Shown: piece by piece, positions 16,132 through 18,138 of the stretch | Position numbering within the stretch: position 1 is the first letter of the stretch | Layout of the letters: each line of letters starts with the position of its first letter | NCBI GenBank assembly: GCA_025526995.1 | Contig: JAHLKG010000055.1 | Location: 1-18,138, forward strand | Reading direction: 5' to 3' | Length of the DNA stretch: 18,138 nucleotides | Origin: Powellomyces hirtus | Taxonomy: Eukaryota > Chytridiomycota > Chytridiomycetes > Spizellomycetales > Powellomycetaceae | The notes under the pieces: model-generated | What the model was told of the DNA's origin: nothing | Seen by the model: only the letters and a program-made list of their open reading frames with translations | The model's database searches: none | Translations under genes and position numbers: made by a program

Positions 16132-18138
16132 CACTTATATCTTCTTATACGATTATCTTTGTTTATGATGATGATCATGATGTCGATGATCTACGATCCT
16201 TCCTTTTCATAAATACTCATCCGACTCTACCGTATTATAGGGTATCCGTGTTATACCACTTTAGCTATCACAATGAGATCCTATATAGATAAGATAGTAC
16301 CAGGGGTTTAGAAGTCTACTAATCATCACCCTTGGGTGATTACCAGCTAATGAACCTATAGCATAAATTATTTGACCTAGCTCATAACCAATTTTATCTT
16401 AAGCTACTGTTTTACCATCACCCATAGCATATCATATTGTATGCCACATGCCATAGGGTATACTATACCCCCCCACTAGTCCTTTAAATTTGAGCCAATG
16501 ACATTTATTCACATGATTTAAATAAAAACTAATACATTATAAACCCAGTTACCCAAGGGGGTGATATTCACGTAGAATGTTATCTTCATGGTTACTTCGT
16601 TGGATTCAGTTAGACTCTGATTCATTCTGACTCTTTAATTTAGTTTGATTATTTAATTAGATAGGTACAACTACTATTACACTTTATGGGTTCCTTGCCC
16701 TTAATGATATTACTCATATTGGCTGCTAAAGTATTTTAATCAACAGTTTCTCTATTGCTTATATTCCCTCGAATTCTTTCACTTACTTAGGATGGTATTA
16801 TTGGGACACCATTAGATTAACTGAACTAACTACCTACTAGTCTTATCTTAAAGATTTACTACTTAAAACACTGGTGTTCTTTCCTGTTACACGAGTTATA
16901 CTTTATTGGTTCCTTATGATTGTGTTTTTATAATCCTAACCGTTGTACTGGACTACATCATTTTAACTATAACATATACTACTCATACCATCCTCCTATT
17001 GTTGTTGTTTATCATGCTGTCTAGAATCAATCGCCCCTATGATGGGTAACCCCCCCCCTTCAACCTCAAAAAAGTGTAGGTGTGTAGATAATTATTAAAA
17101 TACTTCCATTGTCATTTATTCATGATCATCATTAAATCCTTTATATTCGTTTATTTGGTCTGGTGACTTCGATCGTAGAGAGGAGGCAAGAAGGAGGAAC
17201 GACTGATAAGACCGCTCTGTGGAATGTAGTGTAACGCCATATCTATTTGGGAATGGGTGATCAATAATATCCAGGGTAACACCATGGTCCGGTGGGACCT
17301 GGAGGCGAGGTCGTTAAGACCGATGTATCCTGGAACATGAAGGTGTGGAACATACCTGATAAGGACGCCGAGGGCGAAAGGATATGAGCCTTATCTATTA
17401 TTGGTCTGGTGCCTGGTAGGGGAGCGTATACCCTACGAATCATGATAAGGTGTAACACCTTAGATAAGGACGCACTAGGTACAGCTGATACAATAACTAC
17501 CTCTGGTATCTTTAGGTGCAGCTCTCTATGGTATAATGATGCTTTAGTTGCTACTATTATGAGTATTACCTCCATTTCCTATTTTTATCTTTGCATCCTT
17601 TATCAGCTACAATACCCACTATTACTTTTATTAATGGGTAGTTACCTTTAGGGTGATCAGTTCACCAGCCTGCCGGCCTGTATTTACATGATCAGACGGT
17701 GGTCCGTCTTTGAATCAACTTTAATTCTAAATCTAAAATACTATAATTCAAGATAATGTAAATAATTGGAATTATAATAACAGTAAATTTAGTGAATGAC
17801 AGTAAATATAATGAACAATACCAAGGGACCCAGGTCTATCAAGATATAGTTAATATCCAATAAGATAGACTAGATAATCAATAGCTGTAAAGTAATAAAA
17901 ATAAGCAATACTGGTAATCCAATACCTTGGTCTACATCCCTAAGGGGGGTCAACCTACTTCAAAAAGCAAACATAATCAGGGATAAAGGGCGAGGGTCTT
18001 CCAACCTTGCTCGAATCCAAGTATATATCCCTCTCAATCATCGAAGGTGATGTATACCTGTGGATGGAGCCGTGATCGTACCCGCTCTCATGGATAGATG
18101 GGCATAGCCCCATCTCCCTGTGGGCCATGAAGAATGAC
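16092..18138. repeat. Terminal overlap copy B (circular contig)
   Basis: This is the direct copy of 1-2047. It starts inside trnP and ends at the window edge, seven bases short of the position equivalent to the nad4L stop codon. It contains the same no-gene AT-rich sequence and three hairpin modules. Confidence 0.9.
17157..17473 (+). repeat. Three hairpin modules, overlap copy
   Basis: This is the same sequence as 1066-1382, seen again through the contig overlap. Confidence 0.7.

Overview
The window looks like a fungal mitochondrial DNA contig from a zoosporic (chytrid) fungus, most likely near Spizellomycetales/Rhizophydiales. Three independent signs agree. (1) Two respiratory genes, nad4L and nad6, and a LAGLIDADG endonuclease read through only if UAG is leucine, as in the mitochondrial code reported for Spizellomyces and relatives; under the standard code they shatter into short ORFs. 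(2) Three of the four tRNA genes have mismatches confined to the first three acceptor-stem positions, the signature of 5' tRNA editing described in chytrid mitochondria. (3) Only four tRNAs (Pro, Gln, Asp, Met) are present. No rRNA, cox, cob or atp gene was recognised, so this is either one chromosome of a multipartite mitogenome or a partial or rearranged molecule.

Molecule form: bases 1-2047 recur at 16092-18138 (offset 16,091). The contig is therefore best read as a circular (or head-to-tail) unit of 16,091 bp with 2,047 bp of overlap. Everything listed for 1-2047 and 16092-18138 is the same DNA.

Layout: all recognised genes are on the minus strand. In transcription order they are nad6 (4371-2532, split by a group I intron carrying an in-frame LAGLIDADG endonuclease), nad4L (2335-2054), an AT-rich region without a recognised gene that also carries three structured repeat modules, then trnP (16131-16061), trnQ, trnD and trnM (14027-13958). 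The stretch upstream of nad6 (4372-6480) holds GC-rich hairpins, a diverged ~130-bp repeat and group I intron-like remnants on the plus strand. 6480-6960 is a very AT-rich island.

The most striking part is 7786-10740. It is a dense plus-strand array of about 20 related modules of roughly 60-80 bases, each opening with a GGTCC/GGTCT box and closing with a complementary AGGACGC/AGACCGC box, with internal hairpins and a CATRAGG-like linker. Simple hairpins interspersed with them also end in AC+GC. Box pairs vary in a compensatory way, so this looks like a family of structured elements rather than random GC clusters. I do not recognise it as a named RNA or ribozyme. Double-hairpin elements of chytrid mtDNA are the nearest known kind of thing.

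10741-13957 and 14344-15724 contain no gene I can identify in either code. They carry homopolymer C/G tracts, short hairpin families and AT-rich sequence.
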